From contig CAJTSY010000004.1 in NCBI GenBank assembly GCA_910578995.1, positions 17,660-44,785 of the forward strand: a stretch of DNA of 27,126 nucleotides. Reading direction: 5' to 3'. A program made the position numbers and the translations under genes. This DNA is from an uncultured Acetatifactor sp. Lineage in GTDB: Bacteria; Bacillota; Clostridia; Lachnospirales; Lachnospiraceae. Position 1 is the stretch's first letter, and every line of letters begins with the position of its first letter. A model generated the notes under the pieces. That model saw only the letters and a list, made by a program, of their open reading frames with translations. It made no database searches and had not been told where the DNA came from. Positions 1 through 7,593 of this stretch are shown here, one piece after another.

Positions 1-1
1 T

Positions 2-46
2 TCAATCTAATTTATCTCATCCTGACTTACTTCAGCCTGATTCACT
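2..46 (+). repeat. degenerate 15-bp tandem repeat inside comEC
   Basis: Three consecutive 15-base units at 2-16, 17-31 and 32-46. The second and third agree at 12 of 15 positions and the first is weaker (about 9 of 15 against the second). In the comEC frame they read as pentapeptides QSNLS, HPDLL and QPDSL. The stretch is AT-richer than the rest of comEC. More units may lie left of the window edge. Confidence 0.45.
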
Positions 47-2222
47 TTATTCCGGCACCTTCGGGCAGAAAATTCCGATTATGGAAAATATCATATGCGA
101 GACGGACAGTGCTGCGGAGATTCCCCTTGGGAGTCTGGTGGCGGCAGAGGGAAGGTTTTCACCTTATTCCCGAGCCACCAATCCCGGGGAATTTGATGCT
201 GCGGTGTATTACAGGACCCTGGAGGTGGGAGGAAAGCTGAGAAAAGCGGCCATTCTGGCACAGGGGGAGGAATACTGGCATGTCAGGGAGGGGCTGTACA
301 GGCTCAAAATCTACTTCAAAGAGCGGATTTACAGGATTTTTCCGGAAAAGGAGGCGGCTGTCATGAGCGCCCTGCTTCTGGGGGACAAGAGTGAGCTGGA
401 CGGTGATCTGAAGGAACTGTATAAGCGCAACGGGGTTCTCCATATTCTCTCCATTTCTTCCCTTCACATCACCATTATCGGCATGAGCATTTACCGGCTG
501 CTGCGCAGGACCGGGCTTCCGGTCTGGCCCTGCGCCCTGGCGGGAAGCGTGATCCTGGTCCTCTACGGCTGTATGACGGGATTCAGCGTGTCTGCCTGCC
601 GTGCCATCGGAATGTATCTGATCAAAATGGGAGCGGAGATCCTGGGACGGACTTATGACATGCTGACGGCCCTGGGGGTCATGGGGGCGTTCATGGCGGT
701 TCAGAATCCCTTTTATCTGCAAAACAGCGGTTTTCTGCTGTCCTTTTCTTCTGTACTTGGAATCGGGGTGGTGTATCCCCTGCTGATGCCGCAGTCGTCT
801 TCCGGAAAGGGCAGAGAAAGCCGCCTTTGGGGGGGAAAGAGGAGCGGCACGGGGGCGGCGGAACCTGTCAGGGAATTTCTGTCCGGGGCAGGACGGGGCC
901 TGGGAAACGCCCTGCAGCAGTCCTTTTATGCAAGTCTGTCCATCACCCTGGCCACGCTTCCGGTGCAGCTGCGGTTCTATTACGAGATTCCCGTGTACTC
1001 TGTGTTTCTGAATCTCTTTATCATTCCGTTTCTGAAGCCCATGATGATTACGGGGCTGCTTGCCATGCTGGTACCCGGCCTGGGCTGGATGGGACTGGCC
1101 GGCCGCCTGATTCTGGGAGGCTACGAGCTCCTGTGCGGCTGTTTCGACCGCCTTCCTTTTCATACCTGGAACCCGGGTTGCCCCCGGATATGGCAGATCC
1201 TGGTGTATTACCTGATTCTGGGAGGTGCGGTATCCGTTAAGTATTTCATTAACCAAAAGGTTATATCCGGAGCACTGAAAAAGGCTCCGTCCGCGGGCCG
1301 GGCGGTGGCAGCGGCTTTATGCCTTGGCGTGTTGCTGTTTGAAGTCCGGCCGCCAGCGGAAAACAGTGTCACCTTTCTGGATGTGGGCCAGGGGGACGGC
1401 ATTCTGGTGCGCACCGCCTCCGGGGAGACTTACCTGTTCGACTGCGGCAGCAGCAGCCGCAGTAAAATCGGAAGATATGTCCTGATTCCCTACCTGAAGT
1501 ATAGCGGTATCCGGACCATTGATGCCGTGTTTCTTTCCCATCCCGATGCGGATCATATAAACGGTGCCGTGGAACTGTTTGCCCTGGGTGGGGAAAACAA
1601 TATTACGGTAAAACAGCTTCTGCTGCCGGATATAGAGGATGGCGCAAAAGAGGAACAGCTGGGCGGGCTGTTGCAGGCAGCCTGGGAGGCAGGCCAGGAA
1701 GAGTCTGTGGCTGTGGGATATTTGTCCGCGGGGGATGAATGGAGCTGCGGCAGCGCGGCATTTACCTGCCTGCATCCTGCCAGGGGGTATGAGGCCGGAG
1801 ATGTGAATGCCTATTCCCAGTGCTTTCTGGTGGAATTCTACGATGAGGGGGAGGGTTCCCGGGAAACGGACTGGACGCTGCTTCTCACCGGGGATGTGCA
1901 GGAGGGCGGGGAGAAGGCCCTCCTGCAGGAAATTGCGGACAGGGATATCCGGGGAATCACGGTGCTGAAGGCGGCCCACCACGGTTCCCGGAACTCCACG
2001 CCCCAGGCTCTGTTGGATCAGCTGGAGCCGTTCCTCACCGTGATCTCCAGCGGCAGGAACAACCGTTACGGGCATCCTCATGCAGAGCTGCTGGAGCGCC
2101 TGGAGGCCTGCGGCACGCACATTGTCCGGACATCCCTGTGGGGAGCGGTGACGGTTAGCTGTGAGGACGGGAGCCTGGAGCTTGCCGCGCCCTATTGTTT
2201 TTATGCCGCGGATGGAATATAA
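3..2222 (+). CDS. comEC: ComEC/Rec2 family DNA uptake channel (5' partial)
   Basis: Membrane channel that carries single-stranded DNA into the cytoplasm during natural transformation. The frame is open from base 3 with no start codon before the ATG at 81, so the true start lies left of the window; 739 residues are visible. Order: an OB-like DUF4131 part (GEFDAAVYY, about codons 60-70), the multi-helix Competence domain (HILSISSLHITIIG, where many homologues have ISGLH), then a C-terminal metallo-beta-lactamase-like domain with FLDVGQGDG, the metal motif SHPDADH and AAHHGSRNST. No frameshift is seen. The promoter of the next gene overlaps its stop codon. The family assignment is firm; whether this strain is naturally competent cannot be judged from this gene alone. 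Confidence 0.93.
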   Translation, partial: QSNLSHPDLLQPDSLYSGTFGQKIPIMENIICETDSAAEIPLGSLVAAEGRFSPYSRATNPGEFDAAVYYRTLEVGGKLRKAAILAQGEEYWHVREGLYRLKIYFKERIYRIFPEKEAAVMSALLLGDKSELDGDLKELYKRNGVLHILSISSLHITIIGMSIYRLLRRTGLPVWPCALAGSVILVLYGCMTGFSVSACRAIGMYLIKMGAEILGRTYDMLTALGVMGAFMAVQNPFYLQNSGFLLSFSSVLGIGVVYPLLMPQSSSGKGRESRLWGGKRSGTGAAEPVREFLSGAGRGLGNALQQSFYASLSITLATLPVQLRFYYEIPVYSVFLNLFIIPFLKPMMITGLLAMLVPGLGWMGLAGRLILGGYELLCGCFDRLPFHTWNPGCPRIWQILVYYLILGGAVSVKYFINQKVISGALKKAPSAGRAVAAALCLGVLLFEVRPPAENSVTFLDVGQGDGILVRTASGETYLFDCGSSSRSKIGRYVLIPYLKYSGIRTIDAVFLSHPDADHINGAVELFALGGENNITVKQLLLPDIEDGAKEEQLGGLLQAAWEAGQEESVAVGYLSAGDEWSCGSAAFTCLHPARGYEAGDVNAYSQCFLVEFYDEGEGSRETDWTLLLTGDVQEGGEKALLQEIADRDIRGITVLKAAHHGSRNSTPQALLDQLEPFLTVISSGRNNRYGHPHAELLERLEACGTHIVRTSLWGAVTVSCEDGSLELAAPYCFYAADGI

Positions 2223-2223
2223 T
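2195..2223 (+). promoter_or_regulatory. candidate sigma-A promoter for the AraC-type regulator
   Basis: TTGTTT (2195-2200), a 17-base spacer and a perfect TATAAT (2218-2223). The -10 element overlaps the comEC stop codon. Transcription would start near 2230, just before the GGAGGT ribosome site at 2235-2240. This would uncouple the regulator from comEC. The -35 matches only 3 of 6 consensus bases. Confidence 0.5.
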
Positions 2224-2249
2224 GAAATCATATCGGAGGTGAGACAGCC

Positions 2250-3074
2250 ATGAAGCCGCTTGAACTATATGAACAGAAGATTCTGGGGGATCCGGAGTTT
2301 CCGGTGCAGATGCAGATCAATGACCTGTCCAGGAAGGCCTGGTACTTTTCCGCCCACTGGCATGAGCACATAGAACTTCATTATGTGATGGCGGGGAGGA
2401 CTTTGCTGAGCCTGAACCAGAGGGAGATATGGGCGCAGGAAGGGAACCTGGTGATCGCCAACAGCAATGAGATACACGCAGGATACTGTGACGGCAGCCA
2501 CATGGAGGCTATGGTGGTCATCTTTGAGATGGAGGCATTTTCCAAGGAGCTTGCGGACAAGAACGTCATATTCCAGTCTCTCATCGAGAGGGACGAGACC
2601 GTGGACAGGATCATGTCTTCCATCTGCCGGGAATACAGGGAACAGCAGATCGGATACCGCCTGGTCTGCAAGGGGGAGCTGCTGAAGCTGATCACCCATC
2701 TGGTCAGGGAGTACACGGTGGAATTTCTGACGGAGAAGGAGAGCCACAGGAGGAAGAAGCAGCTGGAGAGGCTGAACCTGGTACTGGACTATATACAGTC
2801 AAATTATACACGACAGATCGGCAACAGGGAGCTGGCGGAGGTGATACATCTCAGTGAGGACAGGTTTAACCATCTGTTCAAGGAAAGCATGGGAATGGCC
2901 CCGCTGCAGTATATCAACGAGGTGCGGATTAAAAAGGCCATGAACCTGCTGAAGAAAAAGGAGGGAACTGTGGCCGAGATCGCGGACAGCGTGGGGTTTG
3001 CGGATTACAATCATTTTGGGAGGCAGTTCCGGCGTTACTACGGGTGCGCCCCTTCCGACATCCTGAAAAAATAA
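2250..3074 (+). CDS. AraC family transcriptional regulator with N-terminal cupin
   Basis: Probable activator of the sugar cassette that follows. It has 274 residues. The first half is a cupin-like sensor domain (HWHEHIELHYVMAG near residues 36-49, then LVIANSNEIHAGY). The last 100 residues are a double helix-turn-helix of AraC/XylS type (RELAEVIHLSEDRFNHLFKE, then VAEIADSVGFADYNHFGRQF). The ATG is preceded by GGAGGT with a 9-base spacer. It lies 27 bases after comEC and 161 bases before the first isomerase gene, in the same direction. The ligand is unknown; family and context suggest a sugar or sugar-derived compound. The direct repeats at 3107-3141 are its best candidate operator. Confidence 0.9.
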   Translation: MKPLELYEQKILGDPEFPVQMQINDLSRKAWYFSAHWHEHIELHYVMAGRTLLSLNQREIWAQEGNLVIANSNEIHAGYCDGSHMEAMVVIFEMEAFSKELADKNVIFQSLIERDETVDRIMSSICREYREQQIGYRLVCKGELLKLITHLVREYTVEFLTEKESHRRKKQLERLNLVLDYIQSNYTRQIGNRELAEVIHLSEDRFNHLFKESMGMAPLQYINEVRIKKAMNLLKKKEGTVAEIADSVGFADYNHFGRQFRRYYGCAPSDILKK

Positions 3075-3086
3075 ACCACCCGGAAA

Positions 3087-3104
3087 AATGACATATATGT
3101 CATT
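3087..3104. promoter_or_regulatory. 18-bp perfect palindrome after the AraC-type gene
   Basis: AATGACATATATGTCATT is a perfect dyad 12 bases after the regulator's stop codon, bounded by A-runs on both sides. It could be an operator for a dimeric repressor or part of a transcript end. It lacks a GC-rich stem and a proper T-run, so it is a poor terminator. The function is unknown. Confidence 0.5.
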
Positions 3105-3106
3105 AA

Positions 3107-3141
3107 AAAACAGCAGAATCGTATGCATAAAACAGCAGAAT
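3107..3141 (+). promoter_or_regulatory. candidate AraC-type operator: 13-bp direct repeat at a 22-bp period
   Basis: AAAACAGCAGAAT occurs exactly at 3107-3119 and again at 3129-3141. The 22-base period is about two helical turns, the spacing typical of AraC/XylS half-sites. The second copy ends a few bases before the presumed -35 of the enzyme operon. An inverted copy of the core (ATTCTGCTGT, 3153-3162) forms the right arm of the terminator. What is seen is the repeats; binding by the adjacent regulator is inferred. Confidence 0.5.
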
Positions 3142-3170
3142 GAATCTTTCGCATTCTGCTGTGCTTTTTT
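3132..3170 (+). terminator. intrinsic terminator of the AraC-type gene
   Basis: The 11-bp stem ACAGCAGAATG (3132-3142) pairs with CATTCTGCTGT (3152-3162) around a 9-base loop, then GC and six Ts (3165-3170). The left arm coincides with the second direct repeat. The first repeat could pair with the same right arm, giving a competing hairpin with a longer loop. Confidence 0.8.
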
Positions 3171-3175
3171 ATAAT
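3148..3175 (+). promoter_or_regulatory. candidate promoter of the sugar-enzyme operon
   Basis: A perfect TATAAT at 3170-3175 follows a weak TTCGCA (3148-3153) with a 16-base spacer. A poor -35 next to direct repeats fits an activator-dependent promoter. The -10 overlaps the T-run of the terminator, so termination and initiation share the same bases. The leader to the ATG at 3236 is very A-rich. Confidence 0.4.
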
Positions 3176-3235
3176 CGAATCAAAAGCCTTAAAAATAATA
3201 TAAAAAAATAGATAAAAAGAAACGGAGGAAAGGCT

Positions 3236-4207
3236 ATGAAATTAGGAGTATTGACGGTGGCTCTGGGGGATCTGCCCTTTGAGGAGGCATGTAAGTTCCT
3301 GTCTGAGAGGGGCGTGCAGATGGTGGAAATCGGCTGCGGCGGCTTCCCGGGCAAGGCCCACTGCGACGCGGCACAGCTTCTGGCGGACGAGGCAAAGCGG
3401 GAGGCTTTCATGGAGACCCTGGACAGGTATCATCTGGAGATCAGCGCCCTGAGCAGCCATGGCAACATGGTGCATCCGGATCCGAAGGTCGCGGAAAGGT
3501 ATGAGACAGATTTTACCAATGCCATTCTGCTTGCAGAGAAGCTGAATGTGCCGGTGGTCAACACCTTTTCCGGGTGCCCGGGGGGAAGCAGGTGGGACAG
3601 GACGCCCAACTGGGTCACATGCCCCTGGCCGGATGATTTCAGCGAGATACTGGAGTACCAGTGGAATGAGGTTCTGGTGCCTTACTGGAAGGAAAAGGCG
3701 GCCTTTGCCCAGGCCCACGGCGTGTCAAGGATCGCCCTGGAGCTCCATCCCGGTTTCTGCGTGTATAATACGAAGAGCCTGCTGCGGCTGCGCAGGGAGG
3801 TGGGACCCCAGATCGGCGCAAACTTTGATCCCAGTCATTTAATCTGGCAGGGGATGGATCCCGGCGCAGCCATCCGGGAACTGGGGAAGGAGAATGCCAT
3901 TTTCCATTTCCATGCCAAGGATACCGGGATCGATGCCGGAAACACGGCTGTAAACGGTGTGCTTGACACCACCCATTACGGGGAGGAGCAGGAACGTTCC
4001 TGGATTTTCCGCACGGTGGGCTACGGGCACGGGGAGGACTACTGGAAGAATATCATCTCCCGGCTGCGGATGGCGGGCTATGATTACGCCATCAGCATCG
4101 AGCATGAGGATGGGCTGATGTCCGGCAGGGAAGGTTTGGAAAAAGCTGTCAGCTTCCTGAAAAATGTGCTGATTTATGAGGACAGAGGCGCCATGTACTG
4201 GGCTTAG
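3236..4207 (+). CDS. sugar phosphate isomerase/epimerase family TIM-barrel protein
   Basis: 323-residue cytoplasmic TIM-barrel protein of the xylose-isomerase-like/AP endonuclease 2 family (IolE and epimerase relatives). The usual metal ligands are in place: E169 in LELHP, D198 in FDPSH, H224 or H226 in HFHAKD and E289 in SIEHED. A loop after the middle strand carries FSGCPGG and WVTCPWPDDF, and the C-terminus ends AMYWA; from memory both mark one subfamily often found beside Gfo/Idh/MocA dehydrogenases. Ribosome site GGAGG at 3224-3228, 7 bases before the ATG. It is the first gene of the four-enzyme run. The substrate is unknown: epimerisation, isomerisation or elimination on a keto-sugar or inositol-like compound are all possible. 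Confidence 0.88.
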   Translation: MKLGVLTVALGDLPFEEACKFLSERGVQMVEIGCGGFPGKAHCDAAQLLADEAKREAFMETLDRYHLEISALSSHGNMVHPDPKVAERYETDFTNAILLAEKLNVPVVNTFSGCPGGSRWDRTPNWVTCPWPDDFSEILEYQWNEVLVPYWKEKAAFAQAHGVSRIALELHPGFCVYNTKSLLRLRREVGPQIGANFDPSHLIWQGMDPGAAIRELGKENAIFHFHAKDTGIDAGNTAVNGVLDTTHYGEEQERSWIFRTVGYGHGEDYWKNIISRLRMAGYDYAISIEHEDGLMSGREGLEKAVSFLKNVLIYEDRGAMYWA

Positions 4208-4250
4208 CGGCGTGCATATTTTGAATATCCGTGGGCAGGGAGGAATTGGT

Positions 4251-5300
4251 ATGAACCACAAAATAGCTATAGTAGGATTCGGCGGCATGGCAGGCTGGCA
4301 TTATGACGAGATCCAGACCATCGAAAATCTGGAGATTGCAGGTATCTGGGATATCAGGGAAGAAAGGCGGCAGTGTGCGGCGGAAAAAGGGCTTCACGTC
4401 TATGGGAGCCTGGAAGATGTGCTGGCGGACGGGACAAGCGATCTGGTGCTGATCGCCACCCCCAATGATGTACATAAGCCTGTGGCCATTGCAGCAATGA
4501 GGGCGGGCAAGAATGTGATCAGCGAGAAGCCGGTCACCCTGAGCTCCGGGGATCTGCAGGAAATGATCAGTGTATCGGAAGAGACCGGCCGTTTCCTCAC
4601 CGTTCACCAGAACAGACGGTGGGACGAAGATTATCTGACGGTAAAAAAGATTCTGGAAGAGGGAAAACTGGGAGAACTTTTCCGGGTGGAGTCCCGGGTC
4701 CATGGTTCCAGGGGGATTCCCGGCGACTGGAGGCAGGAGAAGGAGCACGGCGGCGGGATGATCCTGGACTGGGGTGTACATCTTCTGGACCAGATGCTGC
4801 TGCTGTTTGGGGATGTGCCCCTGCGCAGTGTGTACGCCACGGTGACCCATGTGACCAACCAGCTGGTGGATGACGGCTTCTGTGCGGAACTGACGTTTGC
4901 AGACGGTGTTACCGCTTTGGTGGAGGTAGGCACCAGTAACTTTGTATCCCTTCCCAGATGGTATGTTCTGGGTACGGACGGGACAGCCGTGATCGAGGAC
5001 TGGAGCCTGAAAGGCAGGATCGTGCGGGCTTCCGGCGTGGACGAGAAGGATGTGACGCCGGTAGTCACCGCTGCGGGGCTGACCAAGACCATGGCGCCCA
5101 GAAGGGACGACAGCATCTTCACGGAGGAATTGCCCGTGGTGAAGAGCGATGTGAGGGAATTTTACTACAATGTGATGGCGGTTCTGGAGGGCAGGGAGGA
5201 AAGCCGGATCCGGCTGCCCCAGGTGATGCGGGTAATGAAGCTGATGGAAGCCGTTGAGAGATCGGCACAGACCGGGGCAGCGGTGGAATTTGAGCAGTAG
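4251..5300 (+). CDS. Gfo/Idh/MocA family NAD(P)-dependent oxidoreductase (first)
   Basis: 349-residue sugar or cyclitol dehydrogenase. It has an N-terminal Rossmann fold with IVGFGGMAG (residues 7-15), D34 at the end of the second strand (suggesting NAD rather than NADP), the EKP motif at 92-94 with likely catalytic K93, and the second-domain motif DWGVHLLD (D173, H177, D180). The start at 4251 is chosen because AGGAGGAA lies just upstream; the frame stays open to an ATG at 4176, but those 25 residues overlap the previous gene and do not resemble the family. It lies 43 bases after the first TIM-barrel gene, so co-transcription is likely. Probable reaction: reversible oxidation of a ring hydroxyl. 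The substrate is not identifiable from sequence. Confidence 0.9.
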   Translation: MNHKIAIVGFGGMAGWHYDEIQTIENLEIAGIWDIREERRQCAAEKGLHVYGSLEDVLADGTSDLVLIATPNDVHKPVAIAAMRAGKNVISEKPVTLSSGDLQEMISVSEETGRFLTVHQNRRWDEDYLTVKKILEEGKLGELFRVESRVHGSRGIPGDWRQEKEHGGGMILDWGVHLLDQMLLLFGDVPLRSVYATVTHVTNQLVDDGFCAELTFADGVTALVEVGTSNFVSLPRWYVLGTDGTAVIEDWSLKGRIVRASGVDEKDVTPVVTAAGLTKTMAPRRDDSIFTEELPVVKSDVREFYYNVMAVLEGREESRIRLPQVMRVMKLMEAVERSAQTGAAVEFEQ

Positions 5301-5310
5301 GCGCCGGACA

Positions 5311-5345
5311 GCGGCAGCCGGTTGGCGTTTACCCGGTACTGCCGC
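5311..5345 (+). other. intergenic hairpin between the two dehydrogenase genes
   Basis: GCGGCAGCCGG (5311-5321) pairs with CCGG (5333-5336) and CTGCCGC (5339-5345), with a TA bulge and an 11-base loop. No T-run follows, so it is not an ordinary terminator. A second small hairpin (CCGGG/CCCGG, 5390-5405) lies just before the next ribosome site. An mRNA-processing or stability role is possible. Confidence 0.4.
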
Positions 5346-5427
5346 AGGAATGTAACTGAGGTCCGGGCGGGATGGAATTTATAAAGAGACCGGGAAGAAA
5401 CCCGGAAGAGAGCGGAGGGCGGTAAAA

Positions 5428-6504
5428 ATGAGAAAATTGAGAGTGGGCGTGGTAGGCTGCGGAGGCATTGCAAACGGAAAGCACCTTCCCGCGATGAAGA
5501 GGAACGGAAATTTTGAGATCGTGGCATTCTGCGACCTGGTCCAGGAGAGGGCCCGGAAGGCAAAGGAGGAGTACGGCACAGAGGACGCAAGGATTTACAC
5601 CGATTATACGGAGCTGCTGAAGGAGGACGTGGAGGCAGTCTATGTGCTGACTCCCAACAGCTCTCATGCGCCCATCAGCATTGCCGCCATGGAGGCAGGC
5701 AAAAATGTCATGTGCGAGAAGCCCATGGCAAAGACCTATGCGGAGGCAGAGGCCATGGTGGAAACGGCGGAGCGCACCGGAAAAGTACTGACCATCGGTT
5801 ACCAGAGCCGTTACAGGGCGGATTCCACTTATCTGAAGAGCGCCTGCGAGAGCGGGGAACTGGGCGAGATTTACTATGCAAAGGCCCATGCCCTGCGCAG
5901 AAGGGCCGTGCCCACCTGGGGCGTATTTCTGGATGCGGAAAAACAGGGCGGCGGGCCGCTTATCGACATCGGCACCCATGCCCTGGACCTGACACTGTGG
6001 ATGATGGACAATTACGAGCCGGAGATGGTGACGGGTTCCGTATACCGGAAACTGGCGGACCAGAAGAATACCGGAAATGCCTGGGGTGACTGGGATCCGG
6101 AAGTCTTTACCGTGGAAGATTCCGCCTTCGGCTTTATCCGTATGAAGAACGGAGCCACCATTGTACTGGAATCTTCCTGGGCCCTGAATACCCTGGATAC
6201 CAGGGAGGCCCAGACCACCCTCTGCGGAACCAGGGCGGGGGCCGATATGGCGGACGGCCTTCGGATCAACCGTGTCAGCCATGGCAGGCAGTGCGTGGAG
6301 AAGCCGGATCTGGCAGCAGGCGGCGTGGCTTTCTATGACGGTATCTCGGAGAAGCCCGACGATGTGGAGCAGCGTGTTTTCTACAATGCCATTGTGAATG
6401 GAGGAGAACTGACGGTGAAACCCAGGCAGGCCATGGTGGTGACCCAGATTCTGGAAGCCGTTTATGAGTCGGGAAGAACCGGGAAACCCGTATTTTTCTC
6501 CTGA
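5428..6504 (+). CDS. Gfo/Idh/MocA family NAD(P)-dependent oxidoreductase (second)
   Basis: 358-residue dehydrogenase of the same family as the preceding gene but clearly divergent. Rossmann motif VVGCGGIANG (8-17), D36 at the second strand, EKPMA with K98, and the second-domain motif GGGPLIDIGTHALDL with D180, H184 and D187. This GGGPL.D.G.H form is the more common one in the family. GGAGGG at 5414-5419 gives an 8-base spacer to the ATG. It follows the first dehydrogenase by 127 bases that contain two hairpins. Two different dehydrogenases in one run suggest an oxidise-then-reduce pathway, or oxidation of two related substrates. That is inference. Confidence 0.9.
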   Translation: MRKLRVGVVGCGGIANGKHLPAMKRNGNFEIVAFCDLVQERARKAKEEYGTEDARIYTDYTELLKEDVEAVYVLTPNSSHAPISIAAMEAGKNVMCEKPMAKTYAEAEAMVETAERTGKVLTIGYQSRYRADSTYLKSACESGELGEIYYAKAHALRRRAVPTWGVFLDAEKQGGGPLIDIGTHALDLTLWMMDNYEPEMVTGSVYRKLADQKNTGNAWGDWDPEVFTVEDSAFGFIRMKNGATIVLESSWALNTLDTREAQTTLCGTRAGADMADGLRINRVSHGRQCVEKPDLAAGGVAFYDGISEKPDDVEQRVFYNAIVNGGELTVKPRQAMVVTQILEAVYESGRTGKPVFFS

Positions 6505-6583
6505 AGGACGCTTTTACCCGCCGCGGCGGAAGGGGCCGAAAAGCAAAGCCCCCGCAGGTATATTGGAAAAGGAGTGTATGAAA

Positions 6584-7360
6584 ATGAAATTAGGCAGAAT
6601 TGCATGGTTTGAGGAAGCGGATTTTCAGAGCGCTAAAGAGCGCGGCATGGAATTCATTGAACTGGATGTGAACGACCGGGCGGAGACTTTTCTGGAGAAT
6701 GTGGATGTGATCCGCCGCAGGAGCGAGGAATGGCAGATACCCATCGGCGCAGTGGGCAGATGGGGCAGCGACCGGATCTGTAAAGAGGGGATCCGCCAGC
6801 AGGAACTGGACCTGGAGTGCAGGCTTATTGATGCAGCGGCACAGCTGGGCTGCGACGTCTATATCACCGGCTGCAATTATGTGGAGGAGCTGTCCTACTA
6901 TGAGAACTGTACTCTGGCCATTGATTATTTCGGGAAACTGATCGCCTTTGGCAAAGAGAAGGGGGTAAAGATCGCGGTTTACAACTGCAGATGGAACAAC
7001 TTTGTCTGTACGCCAATGGCCTACACCGTGATACTCGGCTATCTGAAGGATCTGTACATAAAATACGATCCCTCCCACTGCATTTACGACGGCGGGGATT
7101 ACCTGAAGGAAACCAGGGACTGGGGAGACCGTTTTCTCCATGTCCACCTGAAGGGCTCCCTGGTGATCGACGGGGAGCGGTACGACGATCCGCCGGCAGG
7201 CCTGGATCAGACCAACTGGGGCGCATTCCTGGCCATTCTCCATGCAAAGGGATACGACAGGGCCCTGAGCATCGAGCCCCATTCCGCGAACTGGAAGGAC
7301 GAACTGGGAGAGAAGGGAATCGATTATACGATGCGGTATTTCCGGAATCTGCTGCTATAA
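6584..7360 (+). CDS. TIM-barrel sugar isomerase/epimerase-like protein (second)
   Basis: 258-residue xylose-isomerase-like TIM-barrel protein and last gene of the cassette. Ligand-like residues D162 (YDPSH), H186 or H188 (LHVHLKG) and E231 (SIEPH) are present. The strand that normally supplies the first metal-binding Glu reads IAVYNC, with N134 where the first cassette protein has E169. The start at 6584 gives a 9-base spacer from GGAG at 6571-6574; ATG 6578 would leave only 3 bases. An in-frame extension back to 6464 overlaps the previous gene and is unlikely. It lies 79 bases after the second dehydrogenase. The partner and substrate are unknown; the changed residue may mean altered metal use or a non-isomerase reaction. 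Confidence 0.82.
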   Translation: MKLGRIAWFEEADFQSAKERGMEFIELDVNDRAETFLENVDVIRRRSEEWQIPIGAVGRWGSDRICKEGIRQQELDLECRLIDAAAQLGCDVYITGCNYVEELSYYENCTLAIDYFGKLIAFGKEKGVKIAVYNCRWNNFVCTPMAYTVILGYLKDLYIKYDPSHCIYDGGDYLKETRDWGDRFLHVHLKGSLVIDGERYDDPPAGLDQTNWGAFLAILHAKGYDRALSIEPHSANWKDELGEKGIDYTMRYFRNLLL

Positions 7361-7391
7361 GGGCGGAGGATTCCGCTTTATGAATGCCATT

Positions 7392-7418
7392 CAGGGGCTG
7401 CTTATACGGCAGCCCCTG
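7392..7418 (+). terminator. strong hairpin after the sugar cassette (possible terminator)
   Basis: The 10-bp perfect stem CAGGGGCTGC (7392-7401) pairs with GCAGCCCCTG (7409-7418) around a 7-base loop, 31 bases after the last cassette stop codon. It has no T-run on either strand, so termination would be factor-dependent or weak. It lies between two convergent operons and may protect 3' ends. The rest of 7361-7593 shows nothing convincing. Confidence 0.45.
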
Positions 7419-7593
7419 CTTCTGCATGTCATATTCTGCGGCTGCAGGACGGCAGCGGGCCAAACCGCATGCCAGGCACGCCGTCCCGGCGGTTTGCGCA
7501 CATCTTGGCCCCAGGCGATTTCCTTGACCGCCCTGCGTTCATGCAAGACGGAGCAGCCGGGATGCAATGTCCTGGCACGTCAGTGCACGGGGG

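Noticed and set aside
159..1256. 365-codon open frame on - inside comEC
   Set aside because: Composition is Pro/Gln/His/Arg-rich with no family pattern; comEC on + explains the region.
6518..6529. 12-bp palindrome CCGCCGCGGCGG before the second TIM-barrel gene
   Set aside because: It is short, simple in composition and easily formed in GC-rich DNA; no supporting feature.
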